NCBI RefSeq assembly: GCF_900566075.1 | Contig: NZ_UPHU01000001.1 | Span: 248,001 to 312,000 of the forward strand | Length of the DNA stretch: 64,000 bases | Source: Mycobacterium pseudokansasii | GTDB taxonomy: Bacteria; Actinomycetota; Actinomycetes; Mycobacteriales; Mycobacteriaceae | Direction: 5' to 3' | Shown: piece after piece, positions 27,915-36,787 of the stretch | Layout: the number at the start of each line of letters is the position of its first letter | How positions within the stretch are numbered: the first letter of the stretch is position 1 | Translations under genes and position numbers: made by a program | The notes under the pieces: model-generated | Told to the model about the DNA's origin: nothing | Database searches by the model: none | What the model saw: only the letters and a program-made list of their open reading frames with translations

Positions 27915-27992
27915 AATAGGCCGGGCCACACCCGAAATCAGGCCCGAACCGGCACGGTCAGCGCCGGCCGGCTACCCGGGTATGCTTCGCCA

Positions 27993-28433
27993 ATGCCAGT
28001 TTTGAGCAAGACCGTCGAGGTCAGCGCGGACGCCGTAGCGATCATGGGCATCGTCGCCGATATCGAGCGGTACCCGGAATGGAACGAAGGGATCAAGGGC
28101 GCCTGGGTGCTGCACCGCTACGACGACGGGCGTCCCAGCCAGGTGCGGCTCGACACCGCGATCCAAGGCTTCGAGGGAATCTATATCCACGCCGTGTATT
28201 ACCCGGGCGAGAATCAGATTCAAACGGTCATGCAGCAGGGCGACCTATTTCTCAAGCAGGAACAGTTGTTCAGCGTGGTGGAGACCGGCGCCAACAGCCT
28301 GCTGACGGTGGACATCGACGTCGAGCCCAGCCTGCCGGTGCCCGCGCCCATGGTGAAGATGCTGCTCAACAACGTCCTCGAGCAGCTCGCCGAGAACCTC
28401 AAACAGCGGGCCGAGAACCTGGCCACCGGCTAG
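27993..28433 (+). CDS. TB18.5: SRPBCC (polyketide cyclase/dehydrase-like) protein TB18.5
   Basis: A 146-residue protein with the SRPBCC start MPVLSKTVEVSADAVAIMGI and VADIERYPEWNEGIKGAWVL, and a long C-terminal helix MVKMLLNNVLEQLAENLKQR. The fold binds hydrophobic ligands; the ligand is unknown. It matches Rv0164 in position and sequence type. Its stop overlaps the mce1R stop by 4 bases, tail to tail. Confidence 0.9.
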   Translation: MPVLSKTVEVSADAVAIMGIVADIERYPEWNEGIKGAWVLHRYDDGRPSQVRLDTAIQGFEGIYIHAVYYPGENQIQTVMQQGDLFLKQEQLFSVVETGANSLLTVDIDVEPSLPVPAPMVKMLLNNVLEQLAENLKQRAENLATG

Positions 28434-29149
28434 GAAGACGGGGCAACCCGGTCGGCTTGGCCGAAGATTCCGTTGCGGTCCAGCGTTTCGGTCAGTCGGC
28501 GCGCCGCGTCGGTGAATTGCCAGACGGTGTGCTCAGCCACCGCGGCCGCATCCCGGCGACGCAGCGCCGCGATCAGCCGTCGGTGATTTTCCACGGTGGC
28601 CGCGCCCCAGCGCGGATCGGCGGCAAACACCTGCGCCGGCATGTAGCGGGCGGCATTCAATAGGAACCAGGCCAGCTTGATTCGGTGGCTGGCCTGGTTG
28701 AAGACGCGATGGAACGAGAACTCGAGTGTCGCTATGGTCTCGGCGTCACCGGACCCGACGGCGACGGCCAGCGCATCGTTGATACGGCTGAGCTCGTCGA
28801 TCTCGACGTCGGTGATCCGGGCGGTGGCCGCGGCGGCAAGCTCCCTGGCAATGGTGGCCTGCAGCCAGAAGATGTCGTCGATGTCCTGCCTGGTCAGGGG
28901 CAATACCACGTGACCACGGTGCGGCTCCAGCTGCACCATGCCCTCACCGCGCAGCTTCAGCAGGGCCTCACGAACCGGGGTGATGCTGACGCCGAGTTCG
29001 GCCGCGGTCTCGTCGAGGCGGATGAACGTGCCCGGACGCAGCGTCCCCGACATGATCGCCGCCCGCAGATAGCCGGCCACCTCGTCGGACAACTGCGCCC
29101 GGCGCAGTGGCCGCCGGCTTCGCGGCCGGGCGGATAGCGGAGCGTTCAT
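28430..29149 (-). CDS. mce1R: GntR/FadR-type repressor of the mce1 operon, Mce1R
   Basis: A 239-residue regulator. The winged helix (about residues 15-80) shows QLSDEVAGYLRAAIMSGTLRPGTFIRLDETAAELGVSITPVREALLKLRGEGMVQLEPHRGHVV. The C-terminal FCD domain follows, with HRVFNQASH and HRRLIAALRRRDAAAVAEH histidines that usually bind metal and ligand. The homologue Rv0165c represses mce1. The start at 29149 (MNAPLSARPRSRRPLRRAQL) was preferred over an upstream ATG at 29251, whose extra 34 residues resemble no GntR N-terminus. It is divergent from fadD5. Confidence 0.92.
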   Translation of the reverse strand: MNAPLSARPRSRRPLRRAQLSDEVAGYLRAAIMSGTLRPGTFIRLDETAAELGVSITPVREALLKLRGEGMVQLEPHRGHVVLPLTRQDIDDIFWLQATIARELAAAATARITDVEIDELSRINDALAVAVGSGDAETIATLEFSFHRVFNQASHRIKLAWFLLNAARYMPAQVFAADPRWGAATVENHRRLIAALRRRDAAAVAEHTVWQFTDAARRLTETLDRNGIFGQADRVAPSS

Positions 29150-29230
29150 GCGGCCTGCCAGGACTTTCGGGGGCTTCGCGGGACTGCGCAGGTCTTGTTT
29201 AAAGGCCACTGAGCCCGTTAATGTGACCCA

Positions 29231-29249
29231 GATAACACCATGTTTTATC
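29231..29249. promoter_or_regulatory. Candidate Mce1R operator between mce1R and fadD5
   Basis: GATAA and TTATC form the outer arms of a 19-base imperfect dyad (GATAACACCATGTTTTATC, seven of nine pairs match). It lies 48 bases before the fadD5 start and 82 bases before mce1R, in the only gap the two genes share. The assignment to Mce1R is inference. Confidence 0.45.
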
Positions 29250-29296
29250 AAATATCAGCGTGACGCAAGCGGTGCAGGAGTGAAGGGATCGCACAG

Positions 29297-30946
29297 TTGA
29301 CCGCGCAACTGGCCAGTCATCGGGGCCAGGCCGCAGCCGGCCTGGAGCAGCCCTACCTGGCCCGGCGGCAAAACTGGATCAACCAGCTGCAGCGGCACGC
29401 CCTGATGCAGCCCGAGGCGACCGCACTCCGGTTTCTTGGTCACACCGTGAGGTGGTCTGACCTGCGCTATCGGGTCACCTCGCTGGCCGGTGCCTTGAGC
29501 CGTCGAGGGGTCGGCTTCGGCGACCGGGTCATGATCCTGATGCTCAACCGCATCGAGTTCATCGAGTCGGTGTTGGCAGCCAACATGCTCGGGGCCATCG
29601 CGGTACCACTGAATTTCCGGCTCACCCCGATAGAGATCGCCCTGCTGGTAGAGGACTGCGCACCGCGGGTGCTGATCACCGAGGCGGTGCTGGCACCGGT
29701 AGCCACCGGTGTCCGCGCCATCCGGCCGCTGGTGGACACGATCGTGGTGGTCGGCGGCGCATCCGACGACACCATCCTGGGTTACGACGATCTGGTGGAC
29801 GAAACGGGGGACCCGCCCGCACCCGTCGACATCCCCAACGACGCGCCGGCGCTGATCATGTACACCTCCGGGACCACCGGCCGGCCGAAGGGTGCGGTGC
29901 TGACGCACACCAATCTCACCGGGCAGGCCATCACCGCGCTGTACACCAGCGGCGCCAACGTCAACAGTGACGTCGGTTTCATCGGCGTCCCGCTGTTCCA
30001 CATCGCCGGCATCGGCAACATGCTGACCGGGATGATGCTCGGCGTCCCCACCGTGCTCTACCCACTGGGCGCGTTCGATCCCGGTCAACTGCTCGACGTG
30101 CTGGCCGCGGAGCGGGTCACCGGGATCTTTCTGGTGCCTGCGCAATGGCAGGCGGTGTGCGCCGAGCAGCAGGCAAGGCCGCGCAACCTGAAATTGCGGG
30201 TGATGTCATGGGGGGCCGCACCGGCGCCGGACGCGTTGCTGCGACAGATGTCGGAGGTCTTTCCCGGAACGCAGATTCTGGCAGCGTTCGGCCAGACCGA
30301 GATGTCGCCGGTCACCTGCATGTTGCTCGGCGAAGACGCGATTCGCAAGCGCGGCTCGGTCGGCAAGGTGATCCCCACGGTCGCCGCCCGCGTTGTCGAC
30401 GACCAGATGAACGACGTCCCCGTCGGTGAGGTTGGTGAAATCGTCTACCGCGCACCGACATTGATGAGCGGCTATTGGAACAATCCGGAGGCCACCGCGG
30501 AAGCGTTCGCGGGCGGCTGGTTTCATTCCGGCGATCTCGTTCGGATGGACGAGGACGGCTATGTCTGGGTGGTCGACCGCAAGAAGGACATGATCATCTC
30601 CGGCGGCGAGAACATCTACTGCGCCGAGGTGGAAAACGTTCTCGCCGGCCACCCGGGCATCGCCGAAGTCGCGGTGATCGGCCGGCCCGACGAGAAGTGG
30701 GGCGAGGTGCCGGTTGCGATCGCGGCTGTAACGGACGCCCCCCTCCGGATCGAAGACCTAACTGAGTACCTGACCGAGCGGCTCGCGCGCTACAAGCACC
30801 CGAAGGCGCTCGAGATCGTCGAGGCACTGCCCCGCAACCCTGCCGGCAAGGTGCTCAAAACCGAATTGCGGTTGCGCTACGGAGTTCGGAAGAGCTTCGA
30901 AAACCGTTCTGTGCCAAGGCATTCAACGACAAGAGAGGACGACTGA
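29297..30946 (+). CDS. fadD5: Fatty-acid-CoA ligase FadD5
   Basis: A 549-residue acyl-adenylate enzyme from TTG 29297. The ATP loop is YTSGTTGRPKGA at residues 189-200. Later come GQTEMSPVTCMLLGE, the hinge region GDLVRMDEDGYVWVVDRKKD with MIISGGENIYCAEVE, and the C-terminal catalytic lysine segment LPRNPAGKVLKTELR. It activates fatty acids to acyl-CoA, and as the first mce1 operon gene it may process imported lipid. No signal peptide. A 216-base gap separates it from yrbE1A. Confidence 0.95.
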   Translation: MTAQLASHRGQAAAGLEQPYLARRQNWINQLQRHALMQPEATALRFLGHTVRWSDLRYRVTSLAGALSRRGVGFGDRVMILMLNRIEFIESVLAANMLGAIAVPLNFRLTPIEIALLVEDCAPRVLITEAVLAPVATGVRAIRPLVDTIVVVGGASDDTILGYDDLVDETGDPPAPVDIPNDAPALIMYTSGTTGRPKGAVLTHTNLTGQAITALYTSGANVNSDVGFIGVPLFHIAGIGNMLTGMMLGVPTVLYPLGAFDPGQLLDVLAAERVTGIFLVPAQWQAVCAEQQARPRNLKLRVMSWGAAPAPDALLRQMSEVFPGTQILAAFGQTEMSPVTCMLLGEDAIRKRGSVGKVIPTVAARVVDDQMNDVPVGEVGEIVYRAPTLMSGYWNNPEATAEAFAGGWFHSGDLVRMDEDGYVWVVDRKKDMIISGGENIYCAEVENVLAGHPGIAEVAVIGRPDEKWGEVPVAIAAVTDAPLRIEDLTEYLTERLARYKHPKALEIVEALPRNPAGKVLKTELRLRYGVRKSFENRSVPRHSTTREDD

Positions 30947-30956
30947 CAGGACCTTT

Positions 30957-30969
30957 GCGGGTTGCCCGC
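30957..30969. terminator. Small GC hairpin after fadD5
   Basis: GCGGG, a 3-base loop and CCCGC lie 10 bases after the fadD5 stop. No T-run follows. It is weak, and is more likely a pause or processing site than a full terminator. Confidence 0.25.
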
Positions 30970-31045
30970 TGTTGACGAAGGGTTAATTGTGAGGATGCGG
31001 TTCACACGCCGACGGCCATCAGGTACATTCCTGTGGTCTCCGTTA

Positions 31046-31059
31046 CTACCTGCAGGTAG
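31046..31059. promoter_or_regulatory. Perfect 14-base palindrome in the fadD5-yrbE1A gap
   Basis: CTACCTGCAGGTAG is its own reverse complement. It is placed 104 bases before yrbE1A in a gap that may carry a second, internal mce1 promoter. It could be a regulator site. No known motif was matched. Confidence 0.4.
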
Positions 31060-31103
31060 GGAGCCGACGGTCACACACCTAGGGATGGGGCAAGGAGGAA
31101 GGC

Positions 31104-31166
31104 GTGCGACATGATCGGCCGTTACGCCGCAACCCGAGCGGTCCCATGGTGAGGAGGCGACAGTGA
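31104..31166 (+). other. Possible 20-codon leader peptide coupled to yrbE1A
   Basis: GTG 31104 follows AAGGAGGAAGGC with good spacing. The frame reads MRHDRPLRRNPSGPMVRRRQ and its TGA overlaps the GTG start of yrbE1A by 4 bases, the same overlap used all through the operon. It is basic and has no homologue known to me. A second short frame from ATG 31111 lies within it. This is a candidate only. Confidence 0.3.
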
Positions 31167-31969
31167 CGACGACCTCGACGCGTCCGCACCTGGTGGGCTA
31201 TCTGCGCGACCAATTGGAAACGCCTCTCACACTCGTCGGCGGATTCTTCCGGATGTGTGTGTTGACCGGAAAGGCGCTGTTTCGCCGGCCGTTCCAATGG
31301 CGCGAGTTCATCCTGCAGTGCTGGTTCATCATGAGGGTCGCGCTGCTGCCGGCCATCTTGGTCTCGGTGCCGTTCACCGTCCTGCTGATCTTCACCCTCA
31401 ACGTGCTGCTGGCCCAGTTCGGCGCCGCTGACCTCTCCGGTGCCGGCGCGGCGATCGGGGCCGTCACCCAGCTCGGCCCGCAGGTCACGGTGCTGGTGGT
31501 GGCCGGCGCCGGGTCGACAGCCATCTGCGCCGATCTGGGTGCCCGCACCATCCGTGAGGAGATCGACGCGATGGAGGTGCTGGGCATCGACCCCATCCAC
31601 CGGCTCGTCGTTCCCCGGGTCATAGCCGCGACGCTCATCGCCACGTTGCTCAACGCCCTGGTGATCACCGTCGGCCTGGTGGGCGGTTATCTGTTCGGGG
31701 TGTATCTGCAGAACGTGTCGGGTGGCGCTTACCTGGCCACCCTCACCACCATTACCGGCCTGCCGGAGGTCGTCATCGCGATGGTCAAGGCGGCGACGTT
31801 CGGGCTCATCGCCGGGCTGGTCGGCTGCTACCGCGGGCTGACCGTCCGGGGTGGCTCCAAGGGGTTGGGTACCGCGGTCAACGAGACGGTCGTGCTCTGC
31901 GTGGTCGCGCTTTTCGCGGTCAACGTGGTACTGACCACGGTCGGCGTCCGGTTCGGGACGGGGCACTGA
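31163..31969 (+). CDS. yrbE1A: MCE permease YrbE1A
   Basis: A 268-residue MlaE-type permease from GTG 31163 with GAGGAGG in front. It has about five or six membrane helices (for example FIMRVALLPAILVSVPFTVLLIFTL). The conserved cytoplasmic segment is GARTIREEIDAMEVLGIDPIHRLVVPRV, which contacts the ATPase. With YrbE1B it forms the inner-membrane channel of the Mce1 lipid transporter. One base separates it from yrbE1B. Confidence 0.96.
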   Translation: MTTTSTRPHLVGYLRDQLETPLTLVGGFFRMCVLTGKALFRRPFQWREFILQCWFIMRVALLPAILVSVPFTVLLIFTLNVLLAQFGAADLSGAGAAIGAVTQLGPQVTVLVVAGAGSTAICADLGARTIREEIDAMEVLGIDPIHRLVVPRVIAATLIATLLNALVITVGLVGGYLFGVYLQNVSGGAYLATLTTITGLPEVVIAMVKAATFGLIAGLVGCYRGLTVRGGSKGLGTAVNETVVLCVVALFAVNVVLTTVGVRFGTGH

Positions 31970-31970
31970 C

Positions 31971-32840
31971 ATGGCGACTTCTGCGGTATTGCGGGCCCGA
32001 TTCCCCAGGGCCACCGCCAATCTGAACCGATATGGCGGGGGCGCGGTCCGGGGACTGGACACGACCGGCCGGCTGGCCTGGTTCGCGCTGGTCGCCATCG
32101 GGAACGTGCCGTTTGCGCTGAGCCGCTACCGCAAGGAAACCCTGCGGCTGATCGCTCAGATCGGAATGGGCACCGGTGCGATGGCCGTCGTCGGCGGCAC
32201 CGCCGCGATCGTCGGTTTCGTCACGTTGTCCGGCAGTTCGCTGGTCGCCATCCAGGGCTTCGCGTCGCTGGGAAACATCGGCGTCGAGGCGTTCACCGGC
32301 TTTTTTGCCGCGCTGATCAACGTTCGCATCGCCGCGCCGGTGGTCACCGGTGTGGCCATCGCGGCAACGGTCGGCGCCGGTGCCACCGCCGAGCTGGGCG
32401 CGATGCGGATCAGCGAAGAGATCGACGCCCTGGAAGTGATGGGCATCAAGTCGATCTGCTTCCTGGCGACCACCCGGATCCTGGCGGGGCTGACGGTGAT
32501 CATCCCGCTTTATGCGATGGCCATGATCATGGCGTTCCTGTCACCACAGATCACCACGACGGTGCTCTACGGACAGTCGACCGGCACCTACGAGCACTAC
32601 TTCCGGACGTTCCTGCGCCCGGACGACGTCTTCTGGTCGTTTCTGGAGGCGATCATCATCACCGCGGTGGTGATGGTCAGCCACTGCTACTACGGGTACA
32701 GCGCCGGCGGCGGCCCGGTCGGTGTCGGCGAGGCCGTCGGCCGGTCGATGCGTTTCTCGCTGGTTTCGATTCCCGTGGTCGTCTTATCCGCCGCGTTGGC
32801 GCTCTACGGCGTCGACCCCAACTTCGCACTGACGGTGTAG
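31971..32840 (+). CDS. yrbE1B: MCE permease YrbE1B
   Basis: A 289-residue MlaE-type permease. The coupling segment is GAMRISEEIDALEVMGIKSICFLATTRILAG, matching that of YrbE1A. Several membrane helices are present, such as MGTGAMAVVGGTAAIVGFVTL and SLVSIPVVVLSAALALYGV. It is the partner of YrbE1A in the Mce1 complex. The ATPase of the system (MceG) is not encoded in this window. Confidence 0.96.
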   Translation: MATSAVLRARFPRATANLNRYGGGAVRGLDTTGRLAWFALVAIGNVPFALSRYRKETLRLIAQIGMGTGAMAVVGGTAAIVGFVTLSGSSLVAIQGFASLGNIGVEAFTGFFAALINVRIAAPVVTGVAIAATVGAGATAELGAMRISEEIDALEVMGIKSICFLATTRILAGLTVIIPLYAMAMIMAFLSPQITTTVLYGQSTGTYEHYFRTFLRPDDVFWSFLEAIIITAVVMVSHCYYGYSAGGGPVGVGEAVGRSMRFSLVSIPVVVLSAALALYGVDPNFALTV

Positions 32841-32844
32841 CGCC

Positions 32845-34164
32845 ATGACGATGCCGGCCAAGGTCAACAAGGTCAGCGATCCGCCGTACAAGACGGCGGG
32901 CGTTGTCTTTCTGGTGCTCGCGCTTGTCATATTCGTGTTGGTGTACCTGCAGTTTCGTGGGGATTTCACCCCGAAGGTCAAGCTGACGATGTTTTCCGAT
33001 CGGGCCGGCCTGGTGATGGATCCCGGCTCGAAGGTCACGTACAACGGCGTGCAGATCGGCCGGGTCGACAGCATCTCGGAGGTCACGCGCGACGGCAAAC
33101 CAGCCGCCAAGTTCGTCTTGAACGTCAATCCGAAGTACCTCTCGCTGGTACCGGAGAACGTCAACGCACAAATCAAGGCGACCACGGTGTTCGGCGGCAA
33201 GTATGTTTCGCTGACGACGCCAAAAGACGACCGGGGCAACATCATCTCGAAGGGGCACCTCACCCCCAAGAGCGTCATCAATGCCGTCGGGGTGACAACC
33301 GAGATCAATACCTTGTTCCAGACCATCACCTCGATCGCCGAGAAGGTGGACCCGGTCAAGCTCAACCTGACGCTCAGCGCGGCCGCGCAGGCGCTGACCG
33401 GGTTGGGCGATCGCTTGGGGCAATCGATCGTCAACGCCAACGCGATCCTCGACGATGTCAACCCACGGATGCCGCAGGCCCGTCGCGACATTCAGCAGTT
33501 GGCGGCGCTCGGCGACGTTTACGCCAACGCATCGCCGGATTTGTTCGACTTCCTCGACAATTCGGTGCCCACGGCGCGCACGATCAACCAGCACCAGCGC
33601 GAATTGGATGCTGCTTTGCTTGCGGCGGTCGGGTTCGGCAACACCGGCGCGGACGTCTTCGGCCGGGGTGGCCCGTATCTGGCGCGTGGCGCCGCCGACC
33701 TGGTGCCCAGTGCTCAGTTGCTGGACACCTACAGCCCGGAGCTGTTCTGCACGTTGCGCAACTATCACGACATCGAGCCCAAGGCCGCCACGTTCCTCGG
33801 GGGCAACGGCTATTCGCTGGCCACTCACAGCGAACTGCTGTCCGGGTTGGGATTGATGCTGAACCCGACGTCGCTGGTGCCGCTGCTGCTGTCACAGATC
33901 GGCGGGCTGGCCGCCGGAGTGGTCGGCGGCGCACCGAATCCCTACATGTATCCGGAAAACCTGCCGCGGGTCAACGCACATGGCGGCCCTGGCGGTGCGC
34001 CGGGCTGCTGGCAGCAGATCACCCACGATTTCTGGCCGGCACCCGAGTTGGTGATGGACACCGGCAACAGCATCGCTCCCTATAACCACCTGGAGACCGG
34101 TTCGCCCTACGCGATCGAATACGTCTGGGGCCGTCAAGTAGGGGACAACACGATCAACCCATGA
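32845..34164 (+). CDS. mce1A: Mce1A, MCE family lipid transport subunit
   Basis: A 439-residue protein. An N-terminal membrane helix (AGVVFLVLALVIFVLVYLQF, residues 19-38) is followed by the MCE domain (VKLTMFSDRAGLVMDPGSKVTYNGVQIGRVDSI). Then comes a long helical stretch with DRLGQSIVNANAILDDVNPRMPQARRDIQQLAAL. The helical parts of six Mce subunits build the periplasmic needle that conducts lipids. The stop overlaps mce1B by 4 bases. Confidence 0.95.
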   Translation: MTMPAKVNKVSDPPYKTAGVVFLVLALVIFVLVYLQFRGDFTPKVKLTMFSDRAGLVMDPGSKVTYNGVQIGRVDSISEVTRDGKPAAKFVLNVNPKYLSLVPENVNAQIKATTVFGGKYVSLTTPKDDRGNIISKGHLTPKSVINAVGVTTEINTLFQTITSIAEKVDPVKLNLTLSAAAQALTGLGDRLGQSIVNANAILDDVNPRMPQARRDIQQLAALGDVYANASPDLFDFLDNSVPTARTINQHQRELDAALLAAVGFGNTGADVFGRGGPYLARGAADLVPSAQLLDTYSPELFCTLRNYHDIEPKAATFLGGNGYSLATHSELLSGLGLMLNPTSLVPLLLSQIGGLAAGVVGGAPNPYMYPENLPRVNAHGGPGGAPGCWQQITHDFWPAPELVMDTGNSIAPYNHLETGSPYAIEYVWGRQVGDNTINP

Positions 34165-35201
34165 AAATCACCGGTACTGCAATAAAACTCGGCGCCTTCG
34201 CACTGGTGCTGGTGCTGTTCAGCGTGATGATCGTCATCGTTTTCGGTCAGATCCGCTTCGACCGCACCTACGGCTACTCCGCTGAGTTCAGCAATGTCAG
34301 CGGGCTGCGGCCCGGACAATTCGTCCGCGCCTCGGGGGTGGAGATCGGCAAGGTCAAAAATGTGTCGCTGGTCGACGGCGGCAAACGGGTCCGGGTGGAT
34401 TTTGAGGTCGACCGCTCGATACCCCTTTATCAATCGACGACGGCGCAGATCCGCTACCTCGACCTGATCGGCAATCGATACCTGGAGCTCAAGCGCGGTG
34501 ACGGCGACGGCAGCGACCGGGTGATGCGGCCTGGTGGGTTCATCCCGTTGTCGCGCACGTCGCCGGCGCTCGACCTCGACGCACTGATCGGCGGTTTCAA
34601 GCCGGTGTTCCGGGCGCTGGACCCGGACAAGGTCAACACCATCGCCTCGGCGCTCATCACCGTGTTTCAGGGTCAGGGCGGCACCATCAACGACATTCTC
34701 GACCAGACCGCGCAGCTGACCTCACAGATCGCCGAACGCGACCAGGCGATCGGCGAGGTGGTGAAGAACTTGAACACCGTGCTGGATACCACGGTTCGCC
34801 ATCGCAAGGACTTCGATCAGACGGTCAACAACCTGGAGGTGCTGATTACCGGGTTGAAGGACCACCGCACTCAGTTGGCGGACGGCATCGTGCACATCAG
34901 CAACGCCGCCGGGACCGTGGCCGATCTGCTGGCCGAGGACCGCGCACTGCTGCACAAGACGGTCAACTACCTCGATGCCGTCCAGCAGCCGCTGATCGAC
35001 CAGCGTCAGGAGTTGAACGATTTCTTGCACAAGGTCCCGACCGCGCTGAACATGATCGGGCGCACCATCGGGTCCTATGGCGACTTCGTGAATTTCTACT
35101 CCTGCGACATCAGCCTGAGGATCAATGGGCTGCAGCCCGGCGGGCCGGTGCGCACGGTCCGGCTCTTCACCCAGCCGACGGGTAGGTGCACGCCACAATG
35201 A
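34161..35201 (+). CDS. mce1B: Mce1B, MCE family lipid transport subunit
   Basis: A 346-residue protein with the anchor LGAFALVLVLFSVMIVIVFG, the MCE domain YSAEFSNVSGLRPGQFVRASGVEIGKVKNV, and a helical region rich in Asp/Gln repeats (AERDQAIGEVVKNLNTVLDT). It ends with YSCDISLRINGLQPGGPVRT, a cysteine region seen in this subunit. It starts within the mce1A stop (ATGA), and its own stop overlaps mce1C. Confidence 0.95.
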   Translation: MKITGTAIKLGAFALVLVLFSVMIVIVFGQIRFDRTYGYSAEFSNVSGLRPGQFVRASGVEIGKVKNVSLVDGGKRVRVDFEVDRSIPLYQSTTAQIRYLDLIGNRYLELKRGDGDGSDRVMRPGGFIPLSRTSPALDLDALIGGFKPVFRALDPDKVNTIASALITVFQGQGGTINDILDQTAQLTSQIAERDQAIGEVVKNLNTVLDTTVRHRKDFDQTVNNLEVLITGLKDHRTQLADGIVHISNAAGTVADLLAEDRALLHKTVNYLDAVQQPLIDQRQELNDFLHKVPTALNMIGRTIGSYGDFVNFYSCDISLRINGLQPGGPVRTVRLFTQPTGRCTPQ

Positions 35202-36787
35202 GAACGCTGGAACCCCCGAATCGGCTTCGTATCGGGCTCATGGGCATCGTGGTGATGATCATCGTCGTCGCCGTGGGCCAGAGCTTCACCAGCGTCCCGA
35301 TGTTGTTCGCGCGGCCGAGCTACTACGGGCAGTTCACCGACACCGGCGGCCTCAACAAGGGTGACAAGGTACGCATCGCCGGCATGGACGTCGGCAAGGT
35401 GGAGGAGCTGTCGATCGACGGCGACCACGTCAAGATCAAATTCTCGGTCGGCACCAACGTCATCGGCACCGAAAGCCGGCTGGCGATTCGGACCGACACC
35501 ATCCTCGGTAAGAAGGTGCTCGAGATCGAGGCGCGCGGCAACCAGCCGCTGCGGCCGGGCGGCACGTTGCCGTTGGGTCAAAGCACCACGCCCTACCAGA
35601 TTTACGACGCGTTCTTCGACGTCACCAAGGCGGCCACCGGCTGGGACATCGACACCGTCAAGCAGTCGCTGCATGTGCTGTCGCAGACCATCGACCAGAC
35701 GTATCCGCACCTGAGCGCCACCCTCGAGGGCGTGGCCAAGTTCTCCGACACCATCGGCAAGCGCGACGAGGAGATCAAGCACCTGCTTGCGCAGGCCAAC
35801 CAGGTGGCCAGCATCCTCGGGGACCGCAGCCAGCAGGTGGATCGCCTGTTGGTCAACGCCAAGACGTTGATCGCCGCGTTCAACGAACGTGGGCGCGCCA
35901 TCGACGCACTGCTGGCCAACGTCGCTTCCTTCTCGGCCCAGGTGCAGGGGCTGATCAACGACAACCCGAACCTCAACCATGTGCTCGAGCAGCTGCGTCA
36001 GGTCAGCGACATCCTGGTTGAGCGCAAAGACGACCTGGCCAACGGGCTGCTCATGGTGGGCGGATTCCTGCCGTCGCTGAATGAGTCCATCGCTTCGGGG
36101 CCGTTCTTCAAGGTCGTCATTCACAACCTGGTTCCGGGGCAGATTATTCAGCCGTTCATCGACGCCGCCTTCAAGAAGCGCGGCCTGGACCCGGAGAATT
36201 TCTGGCGCAGCGCCGGCCTGCCGGAATTCCGGTGGCCCGACCCGAACGGCACCCGGTTCCCCAATGGCGCGCCGCCGCCGGCGCCGGGGGTCCTGGAGGG
36301 CACGCCCGAGCACCCGGGACCGGCGGTCCCGCCAGGTTCGCCCTGCTCGTATACGCCGGCCAATCCGGGCGGCAATGTCACCGTCGGTGACGAGGGGCTG
36401 CCGAGGCCGTGGAACCCGCTGCCGTGTGCCGGGGCGCTCCTCGGTCCGTTCGGCGGTCCCAACTTCCCGGCGCCGCTGGATGTCGAGGCGTCACCGCCGA
36501 ACCCGAACGGCCTGCCGCCGACGCCGGGCATCCCGATCGCGGGGCGGCCGGGCGACCCGCCGCCGGACGTTCCGGGTACCCCGGTGCCGCTGCCGCCGAA
36601 CGCGCCGCCGGGTGCGCGCACCGAGCAACTGGCGCCGGCCGGACCGACGCCGCCGCCGTCCACGTTCGCGCCGGGGTTGCCGCCGGGTCCGCCGGCACCG
36701 CCCGGGCCCGGGCCGCAGCTGCCCGACCCCTACATCAACCCAGGAGGCACGGGCGGCAGCGGTGTGACGGGAGGTAGCCAGAATTGA
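35198..36787 (+). CDS. mce1C: Mce1C, MCE family lipid transport subunit
   Basis: A 529-residue protein from ATG 35198 (MRTLEPPNRLRIGLMGIVVM), which overlaps the mce1B TGA. It has a membrane anchor, the MCE domain GQFTDTGGLNKGDKVRIAGMDVGKVEEL, a helical middle and a long Pro/Gly-rich disordered tail of about 180 residues. An in-frame GTG at 35186 is a weaker start. The tail is likely exposed in the cell envelope. It ends in a TTGA overlap with mce1D. Confidence 0.94.
   Translation: MRTLEPPNRLRIGLMGIVVMIIVVAVGQSFTSVPMLFARPSYYGQFTDTGGLNKGDKVRIAGMDVGKVEELSIDGDHVKIKFSVGTNVIGTESRLAIRTDTILGKKVLEIEARGNQPLRPGGTLPLGQSTTPYQIYDAFFDVTKAATGWDIDTVKQSLHVLSQTIDQTYPHLSATLEGVAKFSDTIGKRDEEIKHLLAQANQVASILGDRSQQVDRLLVNAKTLIAAFNERGRAIDALLANVASFSAQVQGLINDNPNLNHVLEQLRQVSDILVERKDDLANGLLMVGGFLPSLNESIASGPFFKVVIHNLVPGQIIQPFIDAAFKKRGLDPENFWRSAGLPEFRWPDPNGTRFPNGAPPPAPGVLEGTPEHPGPAVPPGSPCSYTPANPGGNVTVGDEGLPRPWNPLPCAGALLGPFGGPNFPAPLDVEASPPNPNGLPPTPGIPIAGRPGDPPPDVPGTPVPLPPNAPPGARTEQLAPAGPTPPPSTFAPGLPPGPPAPPGPGPQLPDPYINPGGTGGSGVTGGSQN

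Noticed and set aside
30957..30969. Strong intrinsic terminator after fadD5
   Set aside because: The stem has only five pairs and no T-run, so it was kept only as a weak hairpin.
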